Source: Candidatus Omnitrophota bacterium
GTDB lineage: Bacteria; Omnitrophota; Gorgyraeia; Velamenicoccales; Velamenicoccaceae
DNA length: 26,392 bases
Assembly: GCA_028717105.1 (NCBI GenBank)
Contig: JAQUOM010000008.1
Coordinates: 1 to 26,392, forward strand
Reading direction: 5' to 3'
The notes beneath the pieces are model-generated. The model did no database searches. It was not told the origin of the DNA and saw only the letters and a list, made by a program, of their open reading frames with translations. The position numbers were made by a program, and so were the translations under genes. Positions 16,092 through 22,330 of the stretch are shown here, piece after piece (within the stretch, counting starts at the first letter, position 1; every line of letters starts with the position of its first letter).

Positions 16092-16222
16092 TGGACCGAA
16101 CGGGTAAACCATCCTGCGGCCTTTAAGGGCGCAGGGCCTCTTTTGGTGAGGGGTTCGAAAGAATGGGACACAAAGCTATAGGGCCTTATCGTATTTTATA
16201 GACGATGGCAGCCAGCTGCCGA
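16092..16222 (+). ncRNA. Cyclic-di-GMP-I (GEMM-I) riboswitch aptamer with an expanded P2 stem
   Basis: The conserved GEMM-I core is present: GGGTAAACCA (16102-16111), GAAA tetraloop (16157-16160), ATGGGACACAAAGC (16163-16176), GGCCTTA (16182-16188), and the P3 hairpins ATCGT/ACGAT and GGCAGC/GCTGCC (16207-16220). Relative to V. cholerae Vc2, C22-G45 is replaced by T-A (16105 and 16170), a compensatory change, and A47 is kept (16172). Position 20 is G (16103), which favours c-di-GMP over cGAMP. P2 is interrupted on its 5' strand by about 42 nt (16112-16153) with hairpins CCTGCG/CGCAGG and CCTC/GAGG. CCA/TGG and TTC/GAA still give the normal six pairs. I could not find a clear P1 stem. A terminator follows and the pilin gene lies downstream. 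Confidence 0.88.
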
Positions 16223-16237
16223 AGCAAGAGATGTGTG

Positions 16238-16280
16238 CCTATTCCCGAAGCCTCAAGGACAAAAGGGAATAGGTTTTTTT
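16238..16280 (+). terminator. Intrinsic terminator, riboswitch expression platform
   Basis: CCTATTCCC (16238-16246) and GGGAATAGG (16265-16273) form a perfect nine-pair stem followed by seven Ts (16274-16280). It lies 17 bases after the aptamer and before the pilin gene, so it is the likely platform by which c-di-GMP binding controls read-through. ATAGG inside the aptamer (16178-16182) could pair with CCTAT of the terminator, a weak five-pair antiterminator candidate. Whether the ligand turns expression on or off cannot be told from the sequence. Confidence 0.88.
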
Positions 16281-16320
16281 ATGCCCTTATCGGGAACACG
16301 AGGAATAATTATAATTCATA

Positions 16321-16350
16321 TTGACAAACGTAAAGGAGGTGAGATAAAAT
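16321..16350 (+). promoter_or_regulatory. Second promoter candidate downstream of the riboswitch terminator
   Basis: TTGACA (16321-16326), 18 bases and TAAAAT (16345-16350) make a plausible sigma-70 promoter that would bypass the riboswitch and give a basal pilin transcript. Its spacer overlaps a perfect Shine-Dalgarno (16332-16342), so one of the two signals may be fortuitous. Confidence 0.45.
16332..16342 (+). promoter_or_regulatory. Orphan perfect Shine-Dalgarno without a gene
   Basis: AAAGGAGGTGA is essentially fully complementary to the 16S rRNA 3' end. No usable gene follows at normal spacing: the first TTG gives only two codons before TAA, and an ATT start would give about 14 codons. 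The pilin ATG is about 120 bases further on with its own Shine-Dalgarno. It could be a leader peptide, a ribosome standby site or a relic start. Confidence 0.5.
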
Positions 16351-16462
16351 TGTTGTAACTTGTTGGCAGGCTTTGCGCTTTCGAAAACAGTAAGGTCTAG
16401 TCGTTTCATCTTTTAGAGTACGAGCGTAGAGTCAATCCATGCCAGGGAAGGAGGAAAGAAAT

Positions 16463-16885
16463 ATGCGCTCAAAAAAGGGTTTCACGCTTGTTGAAATCAT
16501 GATCGTTGTGGCCATCATCGTTTTGTTGGCAGCGATCGCGATCCCGAACCTCTTAAGGGCAAGATTAAGCGCCAATGAGGCGACGGCGATTGCGGCGATG
16601 AGGACATTGAGCACCGCCATGGAATCTTACAGGGCGGCTCAGTCTCCACCGGCCTATCCGGCTAACTTGACGAACCTGAATGCGTCGAATCCGCCGTACA
16701 TTGATTCTGTTCTGGCGGGCGGCAACAAGTCGGGTTATACGTTCACACTCTCCGGCGGCGGCAATACCTACGGTATCGTCGCGACGCCTCAGACCGAGAA
16801 CGTTACAGGTGTCAGATCGTTCTTTGTCGACCAGTCGGGCGTTGTGAGAGTTGGTAACAGCACAACCGGAACACCGATCGAGTAA
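16463..16885 (+). CDS. Type IV pilin, major pilin candidate
   Basis: A 140-residue type IV prepilin. The leader MRSKKG ends in the prepilin-peptidase glycine. The mature protein would start at Phe with FTLVEIMIVVAIIVLLAAIAIPNLL, including Glu5 and the hydrophobic helix that packs in the pilus core. A helical NEATAIAAMRTLSTAMESY segment and a Gly/Ser/Asn-rich globular part follow (SGYTFTLSGGGNTYGIVA). It has no cysteine pair, so no classic disulphide D-region. ATG 16463 is chosen because AAGGAGG (16448-16454) precedes it at ideal spacing; an ATG at 16439 in the same frame would spoil the short leader. It is the only gene between the c-di-GMP riboswitch and a strong terminator, so it is probably expressed as a separate, tightly controlled and abundant transcript. 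Confidence 0.93.
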   Translation: MRSKKGFTLVEIMIVVAIIVLLAAIAIPNLLRARLSANEATAIAAMRTLSTAMESYRAAQSPPAYPANLTNLNASNPPYIDSVLAGGNKSGYTFTLSGGGNTYGIVATPQTENVTGVRSFFVDQSGVVRVGNSTTGTPIE

Positions 16886-16896
16886 TCACGTGCATA

Positions 16897-16931
16897 AAAA
16901 AAGCGGCTGCTTCGTGCAGCCGCTTTTTTTT
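16897..16931 (+). terminator. Strong, probably bidirectional terminator after the pilin gene
   Basis: GCGGCTGC (16903-16910), loop TTCGT and GCAGCCGC (16916-16923) form a perfect eight-pair stem flanked by an A-run on the left and eight Ts on the right (16924-16931). It isolates the pilin transcript from pilM. Confidence 0.93.
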
Positions 16932-17203
16932 ATGCTGACGTGAATTTTTTTCATCCTCGCCTTGTTTCGGCGGGGGAAAAAGAAGATTGTCCCGCAGGGC
17001 CTTTAGAGGAATGCTGCACGAAGCCACGGATCGCCGAAATTTTTCGACTTGTCCTTAAAGTGAAGTTCCGCCGCAGGAGCCGGCGGCTTCTTTTTTGTTC
17101 GGTGCAAGCGAAACCCTGCACCGAAAGCCCTTCGGGCTTGGCACCTCCATTCCCAGGCAGGAACCCGGGGCTTTCTGGAGCGGGGTAATGTGCTTAAATT
17201 CCG
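16932..17203 (+). other. Noncoding stretch between pilin and pilM, with a possible small RNA
   Basis: There is no convincing gene between 16886 and 17310. A stem GAAG-TT-CCGCCG (17062-17073) with CGGCGGCTTC (17081-17090) followed by TTTTTT (17091-17096) looks like an intrinsic terminator, although no gene ends before it. GGTGCA/TGCACC (17101-17106 with 17117-17122) and AAGCCC/GGGCTT (17125-17130 with 17134-17139) form further hairpins. GCTGCACGAAGC (17013-17024) is the exact reverse complement of 16909-16920 in the pilin terminator. A terminated small RNA around 16940-17096 is possible but no promoter was identified. Confidence 0.4.
17062..17096 (+). terminator. Orphan terminator-like hairpin
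   Basis: The CCGCCG/CGGCGG stem is extended by GAAG/CTTC across a two-base bulge and followed by six Ts. The upstream gene already has its own terminator at 16897-16931, so this one may end an unannotated small transcript or act as a backup. Confidence 0.55.
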
Positions 17204-17234
17204 TTGACTTTTGCTGTAATGCCATTAATATAGA
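17204..17234 (+). promoter_or_regulatory. Promoter candidate for pilMNOPQ
   Basis: TTGACT (17204-17209) is followed by overlapping AT-rich -10 options: TAATAT (17226-17231, spacing 16) or TATAGA (17229-17234, spacing 19). The start would be near 17240, some 70 bases before the pilM ATG. A separate promoter fits the strong terminator after the pilin gene. Confidence 0.6.
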
Positions 17235-17310
17235 TTTATTAATATGAGAGGCGCGGCCTGTTAGAGCCGGCATGCCGCTGTGTTTATTCGATGTCAAGGG
17301 GAATGATTTA

Positions 17311-18408
17311 ATGAAGATGGACCCTCAACAGTTGAAACATCAGCTTGATGAGTCTTTGGCGTCCGTCAGGGGTCTGATCAGGAAAAACATGCCCCAGCCA
17401 GAGGTCGACCATGGGACGTGGGGCATGGATATCGGCACGGATGCTGTCAAGATATGTCGCCTGGATACGGCGAAGAAACCTTTCACCCTTCTGGCTTATG
17501 CCGTTGAGAGGGTTGATCAAAAGAACGTACGCGACGCATTGAGCCGGGCCCTGTCGAATGCCGGGGCCCCCCAGGACGCTTGCTGTGTCCTTTCGGTCAG
17601 CGGCCAGGGTTCCGTGACGCGGTATGTAGAACTGCCCGCCATGAGCAAGTCCGAGTTAGAATCCTCGATGAAATTTGAGATTGAGAAGTATGTGCCGTTC
17701 CCTATGGCGGAGGTGGTAACGGATTATGTCGTTGCCGGCGAGATGAAAGACAAGGCGAAGATGAGCGTCTTGATTGCGGCGGCAAAAAATGAGCTGATCC
17801 AGAAAAAATTCGGCATTGCCCAGGAGATGGGTTTGAGGACCAGGGCCATGGATCTGGATGCGCTGGCACTCGCCAACTTTTACTCGGAAATCATCTCCCA
17901 GGGCAAGGGCGAGCCGTGCTGCGCTGTGATCAATATGGGAAAGACAAGTTGTAATATGGATATTTTTGTGGACGGACAGCCGTTTTTGAGCCGCGATATC
18001 TTCGTCGGCGGCGACGACTTTACCAAAAAGATCGCCGAAGTGCTGGAGCTTGATTTTGCGGAAGCCGAGAAGCTCAAATGCGGACCGAGCGGCCGCGAAG
18101 AAGAGGTGTCGGCCGCGTGGGACCCTGTTTTAAGCAATCTGACTTCCGAGATCCGCGTGTCCCTGGATTATTTTGAGTCGCGGGGGGACAAGGCCGTGGG
18201 GCTTGTTTTGATCACGGGCGGGGCGAGCCGTCTCTATGGAGTTCGGGAATATCTGGAGCACGCCTTGGCCGTCGATGTTAAACATCTGGCGTATGGCGAG
18301 CGACTGCGGCTTGGCGAGGGCATAGATCGGCAGGCCTTCGCGGCCGATAGCGGTCTGTTGGCGGTCGCTCTTGGATTGGCATTGCGGGAGAATCATGATC
18401 ACCATTAA
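17311..18408 (+). CDS. pilM: Type IV pilus inner-membrane assembly protein PilM
   Basis: PilM is a cytoplasmic actin-like ATP-binding protein that recruits PilN and links the alignment complex to the motor. The 365-residue product carries WGMDIGTDAVKICRL, the hallmark PilM nucleotide-binding start, then YVELPAMSKSELESSMKFEIEKYVPFPM, the classic PilM segment. Actin-fold motifs follow, including VINMGKTSCNMDIF and LITGGASRLYGVREYLE. The frame is open from 17272, but ATG 17311 has an AAGGGGA Shine-Dalgarno at good spacing. This start adds about 38 residues before the ATP-binding domain compared with shorter PilM proteins. It overlaps pilN by 14 bases and heads the pilMNOPQ operon. Confidence 0.94.
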   Translation: MKMDPQQLKHQLDESLASVRGLIRKNMPQPEVDHGTWGMDIGTDAVKICRLDTAKKPFTLLAYAVERVDQKNVRDALSRALSNAGAPQDACCVLSVSGQGSVTRYVELPAMSKSELESSMKFEIEKYVPFPMAEVVTDYVVAGEMKDKAKMSVLIAAAKNELIQKKFGIAQEMGLRTRAMDLDALALANFYSEIISQGKGEPCCAVINMGKTSCNMDIFVDGQPFLSRDIFVGGDDFTKKIAEVLELDFAEAEKLKCGPSGREEEVSAAWDPVLSNLTSEIRVSLDYFESRGDKAVGLVLITGGASRLYGVREYLEHALAVDVKHLAYGERLRLGEGIDRQAFAADSGLLAVALGLALRENHDHH

Positions 18409-18952
18409 TCTCCTTCCCCGGCAGTTCCGCAAGGCTGAAAGAAAAATCGTTCTGCCTTATAAGACGTATCTCATCCTGGGTTTTGTCGGCCTGGTTCTGT
18501 TCCATCTGCTCTTGTTCGGTCTGGCCTCGATGAAAAAGATCCAGGTCATGGCGTTGCGCGGCAACTTGAACAAGATATCGGTCCAGGCCAAAGAGGCTGC
18601 CAAGACTAAGGCAGAGATCAAGGGGATGGAGGCAAAAGTCAATGCTTTGAAAACGGTCGTGACCCGGCATGTCAGTTTTACGGAGCTTTTGTCCGGCCTG
18701 AGCGCTGCGGTCCCGAAGGGGCTATGGATGGAGCGTTTTTCTTTGTCCGGCAGCACCCTGATGATCCAGGGGACGGTTATTTCCCTGACGCAGAACGAAA
18801 TGACGATTATCGGGAAGTTTTTGCAGAATCTCAAAAACAACAAGACATTTGCCGAGGCTTTTTCCAGGATCGAACTCGGGTCGGTCCAAAGACGTTCGAT
18901 CAAGACCTATGATGTCGTCGATTATATTTTGAATGGGGAGTTGAAAAAATAA
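18395..18952 (+). CDS. pilN: Type IV pilus assembly protein PilN
   Basis: PilN is a bitopic inner-membrane protein whose cytoplasmic N-terminus binds PilM. The 185-residue product begins MITINLLPRQFRKAE, the conserved INLLP motif that docks in the PilM groove. A membrane helix follows at about residues 27-46, then a coiled stretch (about 50-85) and a small periplasmic domain with LWMERFSLSGSTLMIQGT, a usual PilN beta pattern. The start ATG 18395 lies within the end of pilM, which indicates translational coupling. A frame extension to 18371 would displace the conserved N-terminus and is rejected. The 82 bases before pilO are noncoding. Confidence 0.93.
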   Translation: MITINLLPRQFRKAERKIVLPYKTYLILGFVGLVLFHLLLFGLASMKKIQVMALRGNLNKISVQAKEAAKTKAEIKGMEAKVNALKTVVTRHVSFTELLSGLSAAVPKGLWMERFSLSGSTLMIQGTVISLTQNEMTIIGKFLQNLKNNKTFAEAFSRIELGSVQRRSIKTYDVVDYILNGELKK

Positions 18953-19034
18953 AAGCGTTGAAAAATCCGGCGCTTTCCGATGGCAGATTTTAAAAAATCG
19001 GCGCGAATCGATCATTTGAAAACCAAGAGGTTTT

Positions 19035-19646
19035 ATGAAGACGCCCTCCAACGAGGAACTGTTTGAGTTCTTCAGGAATTTGAAACATAATCCCAAGGCG
19101 ATCATGGTGATCGCGGCGTCCATTTTTTTTCTGGATGCGGCATTTCTTCTCCGCGGACAGATCGGCCAGGTCGGGCGTATGTTTAAGGAGGCGCGGACCC
19201 TCAAAAATGAATATAAGAATGCCGCGCTGGATGTTCAATTCGCCGCCACGTACCGGACACGCCTGGAAAATATGAAAACGGAAGAAGCGACGCTTGGGAA
19301 ACAGATACCTCCGCAGGAGAGTATCCCGACGATCCTGGAGACGGTGTCGAAGTTCGCCGATGTCAGCGGTGTCGAGTTGACCAGGATCAAGCCGATCCCG
19401 GATGTGCAGGCCATGGCCAAAGCCGTCACGATCTCCGTCGACGGAAAACAGGAGGAGAAGATCTTCAGGGAGAAGATCGCTTTGAACGCCAGGAGCGGTT
19501 ACCATCAGTTTGGGCGTTTTGTGGCTTTTTTGGAGAACGCGCCTAATTTTTTTGAGATCAGCAGTGTTGAGATCAGGACGGACGCCCGCGATTATATGGA
19601 GCAGGCGATCACAATGGTTATTGAAGTTGCGGTCCGAAAAGGTTAA
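19035..19646 (+). CDS. pilO: Type IV pilus alignment protein PilO
   Basis: A 203-residue bitopic inner-membrane protein in the PilO position. It has a short cytoplasmic tail, a membrane segment at about residues 21-38, a helical region (about 45-95) and a ferredoxin-like periplasmic domain. That domain has the pattern PTILETVSKFADVSGVELTRI followed by FREKIALNARSGYHQFGRFVAFLENAPNFFEISSVEI, which is characteristic of PilO. PilO forms heterodimers with PilN and connects the platform to PilP and the secretin. ATG 19035 follows AAGAGG. The next gene starts four bases after its stop. Confidence 0.92.
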   Translation: MKTPSNEELFEFFRNLKHNPKAIMVIAASIFFLDAAFLLRGQIGQVGRMFKEARTLKNEYKNAALDVQFAATYRTRLENMKTEEATLGKQIPPQESIPTILETVSKFADVSGVELTRIKPIPDVQAMAKAVTISVDGKQEEKIFREKIALNARSGYHQFGRFVAFLENAPNFFEISSVEIRTDARDYMEQAITMVIEVAVRKG

Positions 19647-19649
19647 AAT

Positions 19650-20030
19650 ATGCATCAGGGTCGTTTATCATACGGGTTGATTGTTGCGGCAGGTTTGGCG
19701 GCGGCGGCCTTCTGGGGCGGCGTCCATGCGGTCAAGGCGCAGGACCAGAAGTATTCCTATACGCCTCAGGGAAAGCGCGATCCTTTTGTGCCCTTGGTGT
19801 CGCCGGCCGGCTATTTGATCAATCTCGAAGAAGAAGAAGAAAACACGGTCCAGCTGGAAGGGATCATGTTTGACCCGAAAGGGGACTCGATGGTCATCAT
19901 CAACGGCGAATTGCTTAAGGTGGGAGAATCGGTCGCAGGTGCCGTCGTCAGCAAGATTGAACCTAACAAGGTCGTCGTTATCAAAGACAACCAGAGGATG
20001 GAATTGGAGTTACGAAGGGAGGGATATTGA
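19650..20030 (+). CDS. pilP: Type IV pilus protein PilP
   Basis: A 126-residue exported protein that should bridge PilNO to the secretin PilQ. It has an N-terminal hydrophobic signal segment (about residues 8-31) and then the PilP hallmark GKRDPFVPLV. A small beta domain follows (VQLEGIMFDPKGDSMVIINGELLKVGESVAGAVVSKIEPNKVVVI). Many PilP proteins are lipoproteins, but no cysteine is present in this signal region, so this one is either cleaved by signal peptidase I or stays anchored by its N-terminal helix. Its stop codon overlaps the pilQ start in TGATG. Its shortness compared with 170-residue PilP proteins reflects a reduced linker. Confidence 0.9.
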   Translation: MHQGRLSYGLIVAAGLAAAAFWGGVHAVKAQDQKYSYTPQGKRDPFVPLVSPAGYLINLEEEEENTVQLEGIMFDPKGDSMVIINGELLKVGESVAGAVVSKIEPNKVVVIKDNQRMELELRREGY

Positions 20031-21649
20031 TGAAACGGCCGATGTTTTACCGGATGTGTCTGGCTGTTTTTTTTCTTTTCGCGGTTTGCGGTTTTGGGAT
20101 CGCCCAGCAGCCGGAGACGATGAACGCAGAAGTGACAGCCAATGAAGAAACAGGGGTGTCTCAGGAGACTGCGCCGGTCGCCGTGGATATCCTTGAAGTT
20201 CCTGCGGTCGATGCCGCGGTTGAGTCTGCTGGAGAGACCGTAGAGGAAGAGATGCCGAAGTCCGACCTGATCACGCTGGATTTCAAGGAGGCCAATATCC
20301 GCGATGTCCTGAAAGTGATCTCTTATAAGAGCGGTGTCAATATCGTGGCGAGCCCGGAAGTTGCTGGAACGGTGAATGTGCGCATTACGGATGTTCCATG
20401 GGAGAAAGCCCTGGATGTTATTTTGAAGACATACGGGTATGCCTATGATAAGCAGGGTAACATCATCATGGTGGCGCCTTTAGAAAAACTGACGGCGCAG
20501 AGGAAGATGGAGCAAGACCTTGCCCAGGTTCAGCCTGTGACAACGGAGGTTGTGATCCTGCAGTATATCGATGCCATCGACGCCCAGAAGGCCATTGAAC
20601 CTCAATTGTCTCCCCGCGGCAAGATCACGATCCTGCAGATCACGGGTCAGGCCGGCTGGGGTTTCGGCGGCGCATTTTCTGAGAAGAAGAGCCGGACCAT
20701 CGGATCGACCAGCCGTTCCAAGACAATGATCATTTCCGATATTCCGCCTGTCCTGGATCGGATCAAAGAGGTTTTGAAGTCCATCGATGTCAAGCCGAAG
20801 CAGGTGTTGATCGAGACGCGGATCGTGGAGGTCAGCCTGGATAAACTGCGTGACATCGGTGTTGATTTCGCGACAGGCGGCGCAGGGTCCTCGTCCAGCA
20901 CGGCTGTGACGACTGATTCGATCACACAGTCCCTCAAGGCGGGCGGACATTCTTATGGCGGCGTCGGCATTACGCCGGCGGCATTCAGCCCCCAGGCGAC
21001 GGCCATTACGACAGCCAATACAGGCATGAATTTCGTGTTTCAGAAACTCAGCGGTTCGCAGTTTGAGATCACGATCCATGCCCTGGAAGAAAATGTAGCG
21101 ACCAATATCCTGTCGGCCCCGAGCATCCTGACCCTTGATAACCAGGAAGCGACGATCCTTATCGGAGAACAGTTTCCGATCGTTTCGACGACCAAGAGTT
21201 CGGATACGTCCACGACGGTTGACGTCTCCCTGGAATCCTATAAGGATATCGGTATTCAGCTTAATGTTATCCCGCAGGTGAGCGGCAAAGGCAGGGATTA
21301 TATCAATATGATCGTTCATCCGGCCGTAACGGATGAGGGCACGTTAATCGAGAACAGGTATCCGCGCATTACGACCCGTGAGGCGCAGACACAGGTGTTA
21401 ATGAAGTCCGGCGAGACGATCGTCATCGGCGGATTGATCAAGGACCAGAAAGACGAAAGTGTGCAGGGGGTTCCTTTTTTAAGGAAGATCCCTTTTATCG
21501 GAAAACTTTTTGAAAGAACGACTGTCGACACGGAAAAGATTGAGCTTTTGATTTTTATCACGGCCCATATCGTTGACGACAGGGAGTTAACGGGTGAAGA
21601 GCTGGCAACGCTGGAGAAGAGTCTTGGCTTCCGCCAAGCCGCTCCGTAA
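20030..21649 (+). CDS. pilQ: Type IV pilus outer-membrane secretin PilQ
   Basis: A 539-residue secretin that forms the outer-membrane pore for the pilus, itself evidence for a diderm cell. It has a signal peptide (about residues 1-25) and an acidic, low-complexity linker (about 27-75). An STN/N0 domain follows (LITLDFKEANIRDVLKVISYKSGVNIV), then an N1-like domain ending QVLIETRIVEV, and the secretin barrel domain with LSAPSILTLDNQEATILIG and the signature VPFLRKIPFIGKLF. It lacks the N-terminal AMIN domains of larger PilQ proteins, which makes it short and GspD-like. A Gly/Ser/Thr-rich insert sits around residues 285-320. The start is ATG 20030 at the TGATG junction with pilP. A strong terminator follows the gene. 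Confidence 0.94.
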   Translation: MKRPMFYRMCLAVFFLFAVCGFGIAQQPETMNAEVTANEETGVSQETAPVAVDILEVPAVDAAVESAGETVEEEMPKSDLITLDFKEANIRDVLKVISYKSGVNIVASPEVAGTVNVRITDVPWEKALDVILKTYGYAYDKQGNIIMVAPLEKLTAQRKMEQDLAQVQPVTTEVVILQYIDAIDAQKAIEPQLSPRGKITILQITGQAGWGFGGAFSEKKSRTIGSTSRSKTMIISDIPPVLDRIKEVLKSIDVKPKQVLIETRIVEVSLDKLRDIGVDFATGGAGSSSSTAVTTDSITQSLKAGGHSYGGVGITPAAFSPQATAITTANTGMNFVFQKLSGSQFEITIHALEENVATNILSAPSILTLDNQEATILIGEQFPIVSTTKSSDTSTTVDVSLESYKDIGIQLNVIPQVSGKGRDYINMIVHPAVTDEGTLIENRYPRITTREAQTQVLMKSGETIVIGGLIKDQKDESVQGVPFLRKIPFIGKLFERTTVDTEKIELLIFITAHIVDDRELTGEELATLEKSLGFRQAAP

Positions 21650-21698
21650 TACGACGCCGGCCTCTATCTTTATCAAAAATCCGATTGTTCGACGGGAG

Positions 21699-21735
21699 AC
21701 CCCGCACATTCGCAGGAGGCGTGCGGGGTTTTTTT
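21699..21735 (+). terminator. Terminator of the pilMNOPQ operon
   Basis: ACCCCGCAC (21699-21707) pairs with GTGCGGGGT (21721-21729) and is followed by a run of Ts through 21735. It marks the right boundary of the pilus block. Confidence 0.92.
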
Positions 21736-21858
21736 GTCTTTTTGCGCATCGCACAGGATTGAAAGGCGAAAAGATCGCGCCGGTTTTGTCGGGATTTATT
21801 CCGGTGCCATGTTTGTTTTCGGGTAGCGTTTAAAGAGGTCCTTTAAGGGGCGTTCTTT

Positions 21859-22188
21859 ATGGGGCAGGAAAAATTCAAATATCTGTTTGAATTCGGCAAG
21901 GGCGGGCGCAGCATTTTTATCTCTCATTTGGATCTTTTGCGTCTCTTTGGACGGGCGGCTCGCCGGGCGGATCTCCCCGTGGCCCTGACGGAAGGGTTTC
22001 ATCCACATTTAAAGATCAAACTTCATCAGGCTGTCAAGCTGGGTGTGGAGGCCCAGCGAGAGACAGGAGAAATTATCTTGAAGGAACGCCGGCAGGAAGA
22101 CGAGATCCGGCAGCGCTGGCAGAAAGAACTGCCGGCCGGCGTGGTGATTCACGGGGTAAAATTTTTGAGGGATTTATCAGTCAAGTGA
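21859..22188 (+). CDS. Radical SAM-linked protein, TIGR03936/DUF2344 family, short form
   Basis: A 109-residue protein matching the N-terminal half of the DUF2344 family, the usual partner of TIGR03960 radical SAM proteins. Landmarks are KYLFEFGKGGRSIFISHLDLLRLFGRAARRADLPVALTEGFHPHLKIKL, followed by LGVEAQRETGEIIL. The family is normally about 200 residues; here the second half is missing and the gene stops just before a hairpin repeat. It may be a natural single-domain form or a truncated gene. ATG 21859 follows AAGGGG. In many genomes this gene sits directly after the TIGR03960 gene (here at 5919-7640) and before rng, so the pilus block appears to have been placed between the pair. Biochemical function is not established to my knowledge. 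Confidence 0.8.
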   Translation: MGQEKFKYLFEFGKGGRSIFISHLDLLRLFGRAARRADLPVALTEGFHPHLKIKLHQAVKLGVEAQRETGEIILKERRQEDEIRQRWQKELPAGVVIHGVKFLRDLSVK

Positions 22189-22197
22189 GACCGCCCT

Positions 22198-22253
22198 TTA
22201 TGCCGCCGTTAGGCGGCATAAGGTGTCAGGCCGCCTGCCTGCCGGTCAGGCAG
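22198..22253. repeat. Two adjacent hairpin palindromes
   Basis: TTATGCCGCC (22198-22207) pairs perfectly with GGCGGCATAA (22212-22221), and CTGCCTG (22235-22241) with CAGGCAG (22247-22253) around CCGGT. There is no U-tract after the first stem, so neither is a standard terminator. The second resembles the CACCGGTG-centred palindrome at 9733-9750 and may belong to the same repeat family. Confidence 0.55.
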
Positions 22254-22330
22254 AAATTTGATCCTTGGCACCTACCCTTTGTATCGTTTTCTAGCTCGGA
22301 AAATTGTGCGCTTATTAAAGGAGGCATGAA

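Noticed and set aside
16147..16165. GGTTCGAAA as a tRNA T-loop
   Set aside because: It is explained by the P2 tetraloop of the riboswitch; no cloverleaf or acceptor stem surrounds it.
16092..16222. cGAMP-type (GEMM-Ib) assignment for the pilin riboswitch
   Set aside because: cGAMP-selective members carry A at the position equivalent to Vc2 G20; here it is G (16103). Dual specificity is not excluded.
20480..21319. Minus-strand open frame of 279 codons opposite pilQ
   Set aside because: Antisense to a secretin with clear motifs, no Shine-Dalgarno or neighbouring minus-strand genes.
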